Assembly (NCBI GenBank): GCA_001795235.1 | Contig: MGNZ01000143.1 | Location: 1,011-8,363 of the forward strand | Origin: Chloroflexi bacterium RBG_16_64_32 | GTDB taxonomy: Bacteria > Chloroflexota > Dehalococcoidia > SM23-28-2 > RBG-16-64-32 | Length of the DNA: 7,353 nt | Direction of reading: 5' to 3' | Part shown: piece by piece, positions 1-5,377 of the stretch | Layout of the letters: every line of letters starts with the position of its first letter | How positions within the stretch are numbered: the first letter of the stretch is position 1 | Made by a program: the position numbers and the translations under genes | Notes under the pieces: generated by a model | Databases searched by the model: none | Told to the model about the DNA's origin: nothing | Seen by the model: the letters and a program-made list of their open reading frames with translations, nothing else

Positions 1-597
1 CGCCGTCTATCCGAACGGGGGATTTCCTACAGCGATGAGGGCGGGCGGCTGTTCATCCCTGCCCGTCCGGCAGGCGGGGCCTCCGACCAGACGCCGGGGA
101 TGAACATCGTCCTGTCGCCGGATGAGGCGCGGTCGCCGGTCGGTCTCATCACGTGGCTGTACGAGGTGACGAACATCGTGGACGACCACCAGCGTGCGGC
201 GGCGTTCTACGCGGGCGCCTTCGGGCTGGACGCGGACAGGTTCTCGCCCATCGCCAGCGAGCAGTACGGCTACACCGGCCAGCTCCTGCTGTTCAACCCG
301 CCGCAGCAGCTTGACAGAATCGAGCTGACTCAGATTACGGAGCCGTCGCTGGCCATGGGCCGCTTCTTCTCCAGACGCGGTCAGAGCATATACATGTGCT
401 ACGTGGAGACGGACGACGTGGCGGCGGTGCAGGGGCGGCTGGAGGAGCGCGGGGCGCGCTACACCGGGCGCAGCGACGATCCGAACCCGGAGGGGTTGTT
501 CATCCACCCCTCGGCGCTTCACGGCATGCTGATGGGGGTGTCCCGCACTAACCTTGCGTGGACCTGGTCCGGGCGTCCGGAGCTGGCCAGGCGCTAG
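1..597 (+). CDS. Tandem VOC (glyoxalase/dioxygenase-fold) protein, 5' truncated
   Basis: The frame is open from base 1 to the TAG at 595-597, so the gene enters from outside the window; the first ATG (position 100) is internal, not a start. The visible 198 residues hold the end of one VOC module and a full second one. The first segment (LSERGISYSDEGG, then LFIPA, then MNIVLS) aligns by eye with the end of the second (LEERGARYTGRSDD, then LFIHPSALHG, then MLMGVS), which shows an internal duplication. The second module opens with YEVTNIVDDHQRAAAFYAGAFGL, a typical beta-alpha VOC entry. VOC folds usually bind a divalent metal and act as epimerases, lyases, dioxygenases or binding proteins. The glutamate expected near the C-terminal end of a methylmalonyl-CoA epimerase-type module is not evident here, so no reaction is assigned. 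The gene converges on the next one, with a 4-bp overlap. Fold is fairly certain, function unknown. Confidence 0.8.
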   Translation, partial: RRLSERGISYSDEGGRLFIPARPAGGASDQTPGMNIVLSPDEARSPVGLITWLYEVTNIVDDHQRAAAFYAGAFGLDADRFSPIASEQYGYTGQLLLFNPPQQLDRIELTQITEPSLAMGRFFSRRGQSIYMCYVETDDVAAVQGRLEERGARYTGRSDDPNPEGLFIHPSALHGMLMGVSRTNLAWTWSGRPELARR

Positions 598-983
598 GCG
601 GCTGGAGGGCGGCTGAGGTAGGCCGCCGCAGATCCCACCGCCAGAAGAGCCATGACGGCGTTGAGGGCGTACGCGGGCCAGCCGACCAGTGCAGCGTAGG
701 GGAAGGCGCTGGCAACCACAGCGGCGAGAGTGAGCGCCAGCCAGCGATGGGGATGGCCTGTCCGCGAGACCGTCTGGAGCGCCGCGGCGGCAAACAGCAC
801 TGAGACAGCTAGATACCCGCCGCCGAAGCCTATGTAGACGGCGTCGGGGCTGTCCTTGTACTCCGCGAAAACCTTGGAGATAGCCACGCCTCCGGCAAAT
901 GCGAGGAAACCGGAGATGGCTGCCAGCAATACGGCCGCCGCGAGCCGCAGGACGCGCATCATCGAACTACCAGACGACGTCAT
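594..983 (-). CDS. Small four-helix membrane protein of unknown function
   Basis: This 129-residue protein matches no family I recognise. It is strongly hydrophobic, with likely membrane helices at about residues 11-36, 48-68, 80-101 and 103-124, and a charged loop near 37-46 (SKVFAEYKDSPD). It has no cysteine and no clear metal-binding motif. The first ATG (981-983) gives an N-terminus of MTSSGSSMMRVL; starts at Met8 or Met9 are equally possible, and neither has a strong Shine-Dalgarno. The gene lies 39 bp downstream of the DtxR-family regulator on the same strand and may be cotranscribed with it. Its TAG stop overlaps the TAG of the convergent VOC gene through a shared CTAG. The length, hydrophobic pattern and conserved spacing support a real gene. 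Confidence 0.65.
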   Translation of the reverse strand: MTSSGSSMMRVLRLAAAVLLAAISGFLAFAGGVAISKVFAEYKDSPDAVYIGFGGGYLAVSVLFAAAALQTVSRTGHPHRWLALTLAAVVASAFPYAALVGWPAYALNAVMALLAVGSAAAYLSRPPAA

Positions 984-1022
984 TTCAACACCGTCGGCAA
1001 CGCTTGCCTGGGGCGGCGGTGC

Positions 1023-1721
1023 CTACTCCGCGGCGACCTTCGCCTCCTGCGGCGAGGGCGCGACGCGTATCTTGGCCGCCACGGCCAGGCCCAGGGAAAC
1101 GGTCTGGCCGTCGGCGTCGATGACCACCACGCCGGTGGAGGGCACCAGCTCCCGCACCGTGATCTTCTGGCCAGGCTTGACGTGGCCCCGCTCCAGGTAG
1201 CGCAACAGCTCCAGGTCCTCCTCCAGCTCCTCGGAGATAAAACGAACGGTTGCCGTGTCCCCCCGCTTGAGGGCGTCCATGGGCAGCAGGTTGGGGTCCA
1301 GCCTGGCGCCGGTGCCCGGGATGGGGCTCCCGTGGGGGCAGGTCTTGGGGTGGTTGAGGATGGCGTAGATGCGTTCCTCAACCTGGCTGGACACGCCGTG
1401 CTCAAATCGGTGGGCCTCTACGTGCGCGTCCGCCCAGCCCAGGCCGAGGATGTCCGTGAGGAACCGCTCGGAGATGCGGTGGCGCCGTGCCACGTTCTCC
1501 GCCAGCTTCAGCCCCTTGCGGGTGAGGCGGATCGCCTTCTTCTCATCGATCTCTATCAGGCCGTCGCGTTCCATGCGGTGCACGGTAGCCCAGGCGGTCG
1601 GTGGCGTGACCCTCATCCAGCGGGCAAGGCGGGCGGAGATCACGTCCTCGCCCTCGGTCTGTAGGCTGTAGATCGTTTGGAGATAGTCCTCTATCGTCGG
1701 AGTAGGCTGCGTGGCCGTCAT
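1023..1721 (-). CDS. DtxR/MntR-family metal-dependent transcriptional regulator
   Basis: This 232-residue protein is a cytoplasmic repressor or regulator that binds DNA when loaded with Fe(II) or Mn(II). From N- to C-terminus it has a winged helix-turn-helix (about 8-70, with IEDYLQTIYSL and PTAWATVHRMERDGL), a dimerisation and metal domain (about 71-135, with HRISERFLTDILGL and EAHRFEHGVS), the usual linker CPHGSPIPG, and a C-terminal SH3/FeoA-like domain (about 155-225). That is the full-length DtxR/IdeR layout, longer than two-domain MntR. By alignment from memory, ancillary-site residues are H81, E85 and H100. Primary-site residues are D12 (Met in DtxR, Asp in MntR), H104 (Cys in DtxR), E107 and H108. 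The start at 1721 is chosen because AGGAG lies 8 nt upstream; an in-frame ATG at 1766 has no Shine-Dalgarno and lies in the predicted operator. Metal identity is uncertain. Confidence 0.9.
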   Translation of the reverse strand: MTATQPTPTIEDYLQTIYSLQTEGEDVISARLARWMRVTPPTAWATVHRMERDGLIEIDEKKAIRLTRKGLKLAENVARRHRISERFLTDILGLGWADAHVEAHRFEHGVSSQVEERIYAILNHPKTCPHGSPIPGTGARLDPNLLPMDALKRGDTATVRFISEELEEDLELLRYLERGHVKPGQKITVRELVPSTGVVVIDADGQTVSLGLAVAAKIRVAPSPQEAKVAAE

Positions 1722-1729
1722 GATGGTAG

Positions 1730-1734
1730 CTCCT
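1730..1734 (-). promoter_or_regulatory. Ribosome binding site of the DtxR-family gene
   Basis: The minus strand reads GGAAAGGAGCTACCATC followed by ATG, placing AGGAG 8 nt before the start at 1721. This decides the start codon over the ATG 15 codons further upstream. Confidence 0.75.
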
Positions 1735-1765
1735 TTCCCCGGGGCCCCGTCCGGAACGTCCAGCA

Positions 1766-1779
1766 TTAGGGTAACCTAA
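1766..1779. promoter_or_regulatory. Candidate DtxR-family operator (TTAGG-4-CCTAA inverted repeat)
   Basis: TTAGGGTAACCTAA is a perfect 5-bp inverted repeat (TTAGG and CCTAA) around a 4-bp centre whose middle TA is also symmetric. Half-sites of the form TTAGG and CCTAA are known from DtxR/IdeR boxes, although the classic box is 19 bp with wider spacing. It lies about 45-58 bp upstream of the regulator's start codon, as expected for autoregulation. No convincing -35/-10 pair was found here. The 96-bp gap 1722-1817 also holds a single TTAGG half-site at 1812-1816, within GGGTTAGGGTTA. Confidence 0.6.
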
Positions 1780-1817
1780 AACGCTGGAGGCGACAATCCG
1801 CACATCGAGGGTTAGGG

Positions 1818-2957
1818 TTATGTCGGACGCTCCGACGTGCGCCTGGCCTCAGTGCTAAACCGGCCGCTCTTCGCTGCGGCAACCTCGGAGGTCGCCAGGA
1901 ACACGGCCCCGCCCTCCACCTTGACGCGATAGGTGCCGACAGGCTTGGTTGCGGGGCCGCCCTCCGGCTTACCGCTGGCGAGGTCGAAGCGGGAGCCGTG
2001 CCAGGGACAGGTGACGAGGGTACCTTCGACTTTCCCTTCGGCTAGGGGGCCGCCGGCGTGGGAGCAGCGGTTGCTTACGGCGTACACGTTACCGCCCACG
2101 TTGAACAGCGCTACCTGGTCGCCGCCGAAGTAGACGACCTTGGAGGCGCTCTCCGTCAGGTCGTCGGCGGAGGCTACGCGCGCCCAGCCCCCGCCTGCGG
2201 CGGGCTCATGGGGTGCGCCGGCGCGTACCGTGTCGCCCGGGGCGCCGAGGTTGTCCAGCGCCTGCCGGAGGCTCACGGCGATGCACGTGAAGATGGGGGT
2301 ATCGCGGAGGGTGTGGGCGCTCGCCTCCGTCTCCCGCAGCTCCATCACCAGGTCCAGGAAGTCGGACGGCTCATCCGTCTCGAAGGCGACGACGAACTCC
2401 TGGTCGTCCAGACCATAGGAGTAGGCCGTATTGAGCTTCACCGAGGGGTATCTGCGGCCGGTCACGATGTGCTCGTTCATCATCCGCTGGCGTTCATCCT
2501 TGGGTAGCTTGTACCAGGCGCGGGTCTTGACGAACGGATAGACGAATAGATACTTGGCGTCGCTGGGATTGAGCGTAGTGTCACGGCTGGTCGGGGCATC
2601 CCGGTCCTTGGGTGTGACGTAGGTCGAACGCCGTGTCATCGCCAGGTATGAGTGAGGCACGGACAGGTAAGGTCCCATGTCAGAGGCGAAAACAGCGGTA
2701 GCCATCTCCTGGATATCTTCCAGCCGCTCGCCGATCTGCCACAGGAGGAAGTCCGCGTCGCCGCGCATGCCCACGAGGCTGTAGCTGCGGACCAGGAGAC
2801 GGTCGCCGAACGCCTCTACGGCACGGCACAGATCCCGCTTCGCCTCCCTCCGTCCCTTGGGAGGCAGTAGTCGCCACGCAGGATCAATGCGGTAGAACGA
2901 GAACTTGACCACCTGGCGCCTGGTGGGTGCGTTCCGCTCGTGGTCCGCTCCGCTCAT
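1818..2957 (-). CDS. HemQ/chlorite-dismutase-like protein fused to a C-terminal Rieske [2Fe-2S] domain
   Basis: The 379-residue protein has two parts. Residues about 15-235 form a chlorite dismutase-family heme domain. It contains YPFVKTRAWYKLP (Y140 and K144 match the YPxxK motif that carries the catalytic tyrosine of coproheme decarboxylase), a predicted proximal heme ligand H163 in NEHIVTGRRYP, and the conserved stretch YGLDDQEFVVAFETD. Residues about 255-355 form a Rieske domain with C298-S-H300, 16 residues, then C317-P-W-H320, the complete [2Fe-2S] ligand set. An Ala/Gly/Pro-rich linker (about 238-258) joins them. HemQ (ChdC) decarboxylates coproheme to heme b; the usual protein is about 230-250 residues without a Rieske domain. 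The position that holds Arg in true chlorite dismutases does not appear to be Arg, so chlorite detoxification is less likely. The start is supported by GAGGG 8 nt upstream, overlapping the preceding stop codon. There is no signal peptide, so the protein is probably cytoplasmic. Confidence 0.85.
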   Translation of the reverse strand: MSGADHERNAPTRRQVVKFSFYRIDPAWRLLPPKGRREAKRDLCRAVEAFGDRLLVRSYSLVGMRGDADFLLWQIGERLEDIQEMATAVFASDMGPYLSVPHSYLAMTRRSTYVTPKDRDAPTSRDTTLNPSDAKYLFVYPFVKTRAWYKLPKDERQRMMNEHIVTGRRYPSVKLNTAYSYGLDDQEFVVAFETDEPSDFLDLVMELRETEASAHTLRDTPIFTCIAVSLRQALDNLGAPGDTVRAGAPHEPAAGGGWARVASADDLTESASKVVYFGGDQVALFNVGGNVYAVSNRCSHAGGPLAEGKVEGTLVTCPWHGSRFDLASGKPEGGPATKPVGTYRVKVEGGAVFLATSEVAAAKSGRFSTEARRTSERPT

Positions 2958-2968
2958 GGCGTTCGCCC

Positions 2969-3976
2969 TCAGCCCCGCTGGGCCGGAGCGGCGGTCTCCT
3001 CCAGGTAGAAGTTGTGGTCGTACAGGTCTGCGATGCGGTTCAGTTCCTCCTCGGTCAGCGCGGGCGTATCGACGGCGCTAGCGAACTCCTGGAGTTGTCC
3101 CTCGCTGAGGAAGTTGGGCAGCACAGAGGTTACGGTTGGCTGGACCAGCGCAAACTGCATCGCCGCCTGTCCGATCGTCCGTTCGCTGCCGTCCTGGTAC
3201 AGGAAGTCCAGTCGGGACACCTTGCGAAGGCTGTCCTCCAGCCACTCCTGCTTTCGGTGGCTGCGGTGGTCGGTGGCCGCGAGGGCCGTTCCGGGCTTGT
3301 AGGTGCCGTCCAGCAGGCCGGAGGCGTGGGGCACGCGGGTCAGAAGGCCGGTGCCACATTCGCCGGCTACCGGGAAGAAGCTACGTGCCGGGTCCTGCTC
3401 CAGGATGCTGTAGATGATCTGGAGGCCGGGCACCCGACGCTCGCGCATCGCGGCCAACCCCTCATCCTGCCAGCCGATGTCCGGTCCCAGGGCAACGCTG
3501 TAGTGGCGCACCTTGCCTTCCCGCTTCAGCTCCTCCAGGGTCTCGAACAGCTCGTCGCTCTGGAGCGCCGGCAGGCGTGGGTTGTGTAGCTGATAGATAT
3601 CGATGTAGTCGGTGCCCAGGCGGCGCAGGCTCTCGTCACAGGCGCGGCGCACGAAGGCGGGGGAGAAGTCCTGGGGCAGCTCCTTGTGGCCGGTGCGCTC
3701 GTGGCCGTGGCTGTAGAAGTCGTAGCCGAACTTGGTGCCGATGACGATCTTGTCGCGAACGTGTCCCAGGGCATCGGCCAGCATCGTCTCGCCCTTGCCG
3801 TTGCCGTAGATATCGGCGGTATCGAAGAAGGTGATGCCCAGGTCGTAGGCGCGGCGGAGGAGGTCTATGCCGTACCGCTCGTCGGTGATCCCCCACCAGG
3901 AGGTGCTCACCGTCCACACGCCGAAGCCGACGGCGGAAAGGCGCAGGTTCGTACTGCCGAGGTTGCGATATTCCAT
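2969..3976 (-). CDS. Aldo/keto reductase family oxidoreductase
   Basis: This 335-residue (beta/alpha)8-barrel enzyme reduces a carbonyl with NAD(P)H in the cytoplasm; its substrate is unknown. It starts [19 protein letters not shown], a common opening of the bacterial AKR families. The catalytic tetrad is complete: D52 (FFDTADIY), Y57, K82 (GTKFGYD) and H131 (YQLHNP). The C-terminal segment ([19 protein letters not shown]) fits the cofactor-binding region. Length is normal for the family. The start has only a modest AAAGGG site upstream, but the N-terminus matches the family. The Cld-Rieske gene follows after 11 bp, with its ribosome binding site overlapping this TGA, so the two are cotranscribed and probably coupled. 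The likely promoter is the TATAAT in the upstream gap. Confidence 0.9.
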   Translation of the reverse strand: MEYRNLGSTNLRLSAVGFGVWTVSTSWWGITDERYGIDLLRRAYDLGITFFDTADIYGNGKGETMLADALGHVRDKIVIGTKFGYDFYSHGHERTGHKELPQDFSPAFVRRACDESLRRLGTDYIDIYQLHNPRLPALQSDELFETLEELKREGKVRHYSVALGPDIGWQDEGLAAMRERRVPGLQIIYSILEQDPARSFFPVAGECGTGLLTRVPHASGLLDGTYKPGTALAATDHRSHRKQEWLEDSLRKVSRLDFLYQDGSERTIGQAAMQFALVQPTVTSVLPNFLSEGQLQEFASAVDTPALTEEELNRIADLYDHNFYLEETAAPAQRG

Positions 3977-4015
3977 GCCCGCCCTTTCGATATCTGGGGT
4001 TGCGCTTCACAACAC

Positions 4016-4021
4016 ATTATA
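4016..4021 (-). promoter_or_regulatory. Perfect TATAAT -10 box, probable promoter of the AKR operon
   Basis: The minus strand reads CTATAATGTGTTG here, a consensus -10 hexamer about 40 bp upstream of the AKR start. At 17-bp spacing the -35 position reads CTGCGT, a poor match that falls inside the hairpin, so promoter use is plausible but unproven. Confidence 0.45.
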
Positions 4022-4055
4022 GCGGCCGCGCGCGTGATACGCAGCGCGGCCGCTA
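4020..4055 (-). terminator. Strong GC hairpin between the SHOCT gene and the AKR gene
   Basis: TAGCGGCCGCGC (4020-4031) pairs perfectly with GCGCGGCCGCTA (4044-4055). The 12 bases between can extend the stem by four pairs (GCGT with ACGC) around a GAT loop, with one bulged A at 4043. It lies 26 bp past the SHOCT stop on the minus strand. The downstream bases (ATAATGTGTTGTG) are AT-richer but not a clean U-run, so an intrinsic terminator for the methyltransferase-SHOCT operon is likely but not certain. Together with the TATAAT box this accounts for the 105-bp gap 3977-4081. Confidence 0.55.
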
Positions 4056-4081
4056 CGGGGGGGTGTAGGGAAATGGCTTGG

Positions 4082-4339
4082 TCACTGATCCTCGAGGTCG
4101 GTCTTGATCTGCTCGAACTCCTCGCGGGTAATATCGCCGCGGGCGTACCGTCTCTTGGCGATGTCCAGGGCCGTCGGCGAGGAGTCAGCGCGGGGCGGAG
4201 GCTGCGCCTGGCCGGCATCCTTCCGGGTGGCGGTCTGGACCCCCCAGACGATGAGGGCGATGACGCCGCCCCAGAACAAGACCATCATCAGCCCACCCCA
4301 CAGCATCCACCAGCCCATGCCGTCACCGCCGTACCACAT
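4082..4339 (-). CDS. SHOCT-domain small membrane protein
   Basis: The 85-residue protein begins with a Met/Trp/Gly-rich stretch (MWYGGDGMGWWMLWGG) running into one membrane helix (about residues 10-33). A charged, Pro-rich linker (about 37-54) follows, then a C-terminal SHOCT motif (ALDIAKRRYARGDITREEFEQIKTDL, about 57-82). SHOCT is a short helical motif often found at the end of small membrane proteins; its role is thought to be oligomerisation or interaction. The start is firm: AGGAGGTGAT lies just upstream, with its AGGAGG forming the last two Arg codons of the methyltransferase gene. Only 6 bp separate that stop from this start, so translation is probably coupled. Such proteins are often seen near metal-handling genes, which fits the CsoR neighbourhood. 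Molecular function unknown. Confidence 0.85.
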   Translation of the reverse strand: MWYGGDGMGWWMLWGGLMMVLFWGGVIALIVWGVQTATRKDAGQAQPPPRADSSPTALDIAKRRYARGDITREEFEQIKTDLEDQ

Positions 4340-4345
4340 CTGTCA

Positions 4346-5002
4346 TCACCTCCTGGTCGGCCGCTGGGCGGAGCCGCGGATCAGCTTCACGATTCCGAAC
4401 CCCCGGGACTCCACGTCATCCAGGGCTATGCCCGCCGTTGTTACGTTGGACACCGTCTCCCGATTGATATTGGCACCCGAAAGGCGCACGGCTATGGGAT
4501 TGGCCAGGTCCATTAGGCGTCCGATGACGGGGTTGGCGGCGCGCACGTGTTCCAGCAAGTGTACGCGGCCATCGTCTCGGACGACGCGGCCCACCTCCCG
4601 AAGGCCAGCAACGGGATCAGGGACGGAGCAGAAGACGCAGGTGGCGGCGGCAGCGTCGAAAGTGTTGTCGCGGAAGGGGAGGTGCTGTGCGTCAGCCAGG
4701 ATCAGATCCACGTCCCGTCCCACTCGCCGGGCGCGGCTGGCGGCACGATGCAGCATACGGGGGCTGATGTCCGCTGCCACCGTGCGTACGCCCTGCGGAT
4801 GGTGGGGCAAGTTTTTGCCCGTGCCCACGCCGATCTCCAGGACGAGGGGTCCGTCCACCTCCGACCAGAGCCGCCGGCGGAGCCCTCTTAAGGCCAGCAG
4901 CTCCATCGGGGCCTCCGTCAGGTCGTAGACGGCGGCCTGCCGGTCGTATCGGCGCTGAGTTGTGAGGCTTTCTCTGGTCTCGGTGGGCGCTGGGCCGCTC
5001 AT
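4346..5002 (-). CDS. Class I SAM-dependent methyltransferase (UbiE/METTL7-like)
   Basis: The 218-residue protein has a Rossmann-fold methyltransferase core. Motif I is VLEIGVGTGKN (about 54-64), the SAM-ribose acidic residue is D79 (AADIS), motif II is LADAQHLPF (about 102-110), then FDAAAATCVFCSV (about 115-127) and LLEH (149-152). The C-terminal part (GANINRETVSNVTTAGI) together with CVFCSVPDP and LLEH resembles the METTL7/TMT1 and phospholipid/UbiE-type group. Substrates in that group include thiols, lipids and quinones, and none can be assigned here. AAGGAG lies 6 nt before the ATG. The gene is divergent from csoR across a 69-bp region and is followed by the coupled SHOCT gene. It probably responds to the same metal signal, but this is inferred from the shared control region only. 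No membrane segment is evident. Confidence 0.85.
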   Translation of the reverse strand: MSGPAPTETRESLTTQRRYDRQAAVYDLTEAPMELLALRGLRRRLWSEVDGPLVLEIGVGTGKNLPHHPQGVRTVAADISPRMLHRAASRARRVGRDVDLILADAQHLPFRDNTFDAAAATCVFCSVPDPVAGLREVGRVVRDDGRVHLLEHVRAANPVIGRLMDLANPIAVRLSGANINRETVSNVTTAGIALDDVESRGFGIVKLIRGSAQRPTRR

Positions 5003-5012
5003 TTCGATCTCC

Positions 5013-5041
5013 TTGACTCGCCTGGGAATATACCCTATACT
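5013..5041 (+). promoter_or_regulatory. Sigma-70-type promoter of the csoR-ABC operon
   Basis: A -35 box TTGACT (5013-5018) and a -10 box TATACT (5036-5041) are each one base from consensus, with the optimal 17-bp spacer. Transcription would begin near 5047-5049, giving a leader of about 24 nt before the csoR ATG at 5072. The operator at 5036-5054 covers the -10 box and the start point. The -35 box sits just upstream of the methyltransferase start on the other strand. Confidence 0.75.
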
Positions 5042-5054
5042 ACCAGGGAGTATA
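5036..5054. promoter_or_regulatory. Candidate CsoR operator, 19-bp pseudo-palindrome
   Basis: TATACTACC-A-GGGAGTATA is a 9+1+9 inverted repeat with 8 of 9 pairs matched. It has the AT flank, GC-run core and TATA-rich ends seen in known CsoR operators (ATACC...GGTAT type). A second, overlapping symmetric element, GGGAATATACCC (5024-5035), abuts it to the left and could be another half-site set. Its place over the -10 box of the csoR promoter fits apo-CsoR repression relieved by Cu(I). Confidence 0.7.
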
Positions 5055-5055
5055 G

Positions 5056-5068
5056 CATAAGGAGGTCA
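5056..5068 (+). repeat. 13-bp direct repeat carrying the ribosome binding site (copy 1, before csoR)
   Basis: CATAAGGAGGTCA occurs here and again, identically, at 5361-5373 before the permease gene. It contains a near-ideal Shine-Dalgarno (AAGGAGGT). In copy 2 the TAA is the csoR stop codon. Confidence 0.8.
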
Positions 5069-5071
5069 CAC

Positions 5072-5365
5072 ATGTCCACTCCAAGGATGTCAGATTCTTA
5101 CGCCGACGACAAGGCCTCCCTCATCTCCCGGCTCAACAAGATGGAAGGGCAGGTGCGGGGCATCCGTCGCATGGTAGAGGAGGGCCGCTACTGCGTTGAC
5201 GTCCTCCAGCAGATCGCCTCCTTCCGGGCGGCGGCCGACGCCGTCGCTCACATGCTCCTGGAGGACCACATCCGCGGCTGCGTGTCCGATGGCATCCGTA
5301 GCGGTGACGGCGATGGTCACATCGATGAGGTGATGGCTGTCATCCGGCGCTACGTCCGGTCATAA
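5072..5365 (+). CDS. csoR: Copper-sensing transcriptional repressor CsoR
   Basis: This 97-residue all-helical repressor binds its operator in the apo form and releases it on Cu(I) binding. The Cu(I) ligands are complete: C41, H66 and C70, with the same spacing (25 and 4) as C36/H61/C65 of Mycobacterium tuberculosis CsoR. The second-shell residues Y40 and E86 match Y35 and E81 of that protein. The first helix carries the family signature (ISRLNKMEGQVRGIRRMVEEGRYC). The pattern is Cys-His-Cys, not the His-Cys-His-His of nickel/cobalt RcnR, and the His argues against the persulfide sensor CstR. The start is fixed by AAGGAGGT 5-6 nt upstream. The permease follows after 12 bp, its ribosome binding site overlapping the csoR TAA. 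It is predicted to repress its own operon and perhaps the divergent one. Confidence 0.95.
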   Translation: MSTPRMSDSYADDKASLISRLNKMEGQVRGIRRMVEEGRYCVDVLQQIASFRAAADAVAHMLLEDHIRGCVSDGIRSGDGDGHIDEVMAVIRRYVRS

Positions 5366-5373
5366 GGAGGTCA
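5361..5373 (+). repeat. 13-bp direct repeat carrying the ribosome binding site (copy 2, before the permease)
   Basis: Identical to 5056-5068. The TAA inside it ends csoR, and AAGGAGG lies 7 nt before the permease ATG at 5378. This supports the permease start and coupled translation of csoR and the permease. Confidence 0.8.
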
Positions 5374-5377
5374 AGCT

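Noticed and set aside
1722..1766. N-terminal extension of the DtxR-family protein from the ATG at 1766
   Set aside because: It has no Shine-Dalgarno, would begin inside the predicted operator, and the extra 15 residues do not look like the family's N-terminus. The ATG at 1721 has AGGAG at good spacing.
1809..1820. Telomere-like GGGTTAGGGTTA
   Set aside because: Only two units, in a bacterial context and partly made of a stop codon; better read as chance or a metal-box half-site.
1822..1836. Small hairpin GTCGGA-CGC-TCCGAC at the end of the Cld-Rieske gene
   Set aside because: The stem is only 6 bp, lies inside the coding sequence, and is not followed by a U-run on the minus strand, so it was not called a terminator.
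2927..3589. Open reading frame of 220 codons on the plus strand
   Set aside because: Antisense to the aldo/keto reductase; composition and lack of motifs point to a shadow frame.
3686..4516. Open reading frame of 276 codons on the plus strand
   Set aside because: It runs antisense through the AKR start, the hairpin gap, the SHOCT gene and part of the methyltransferase, all of which have clear families and ribosome binding sites.
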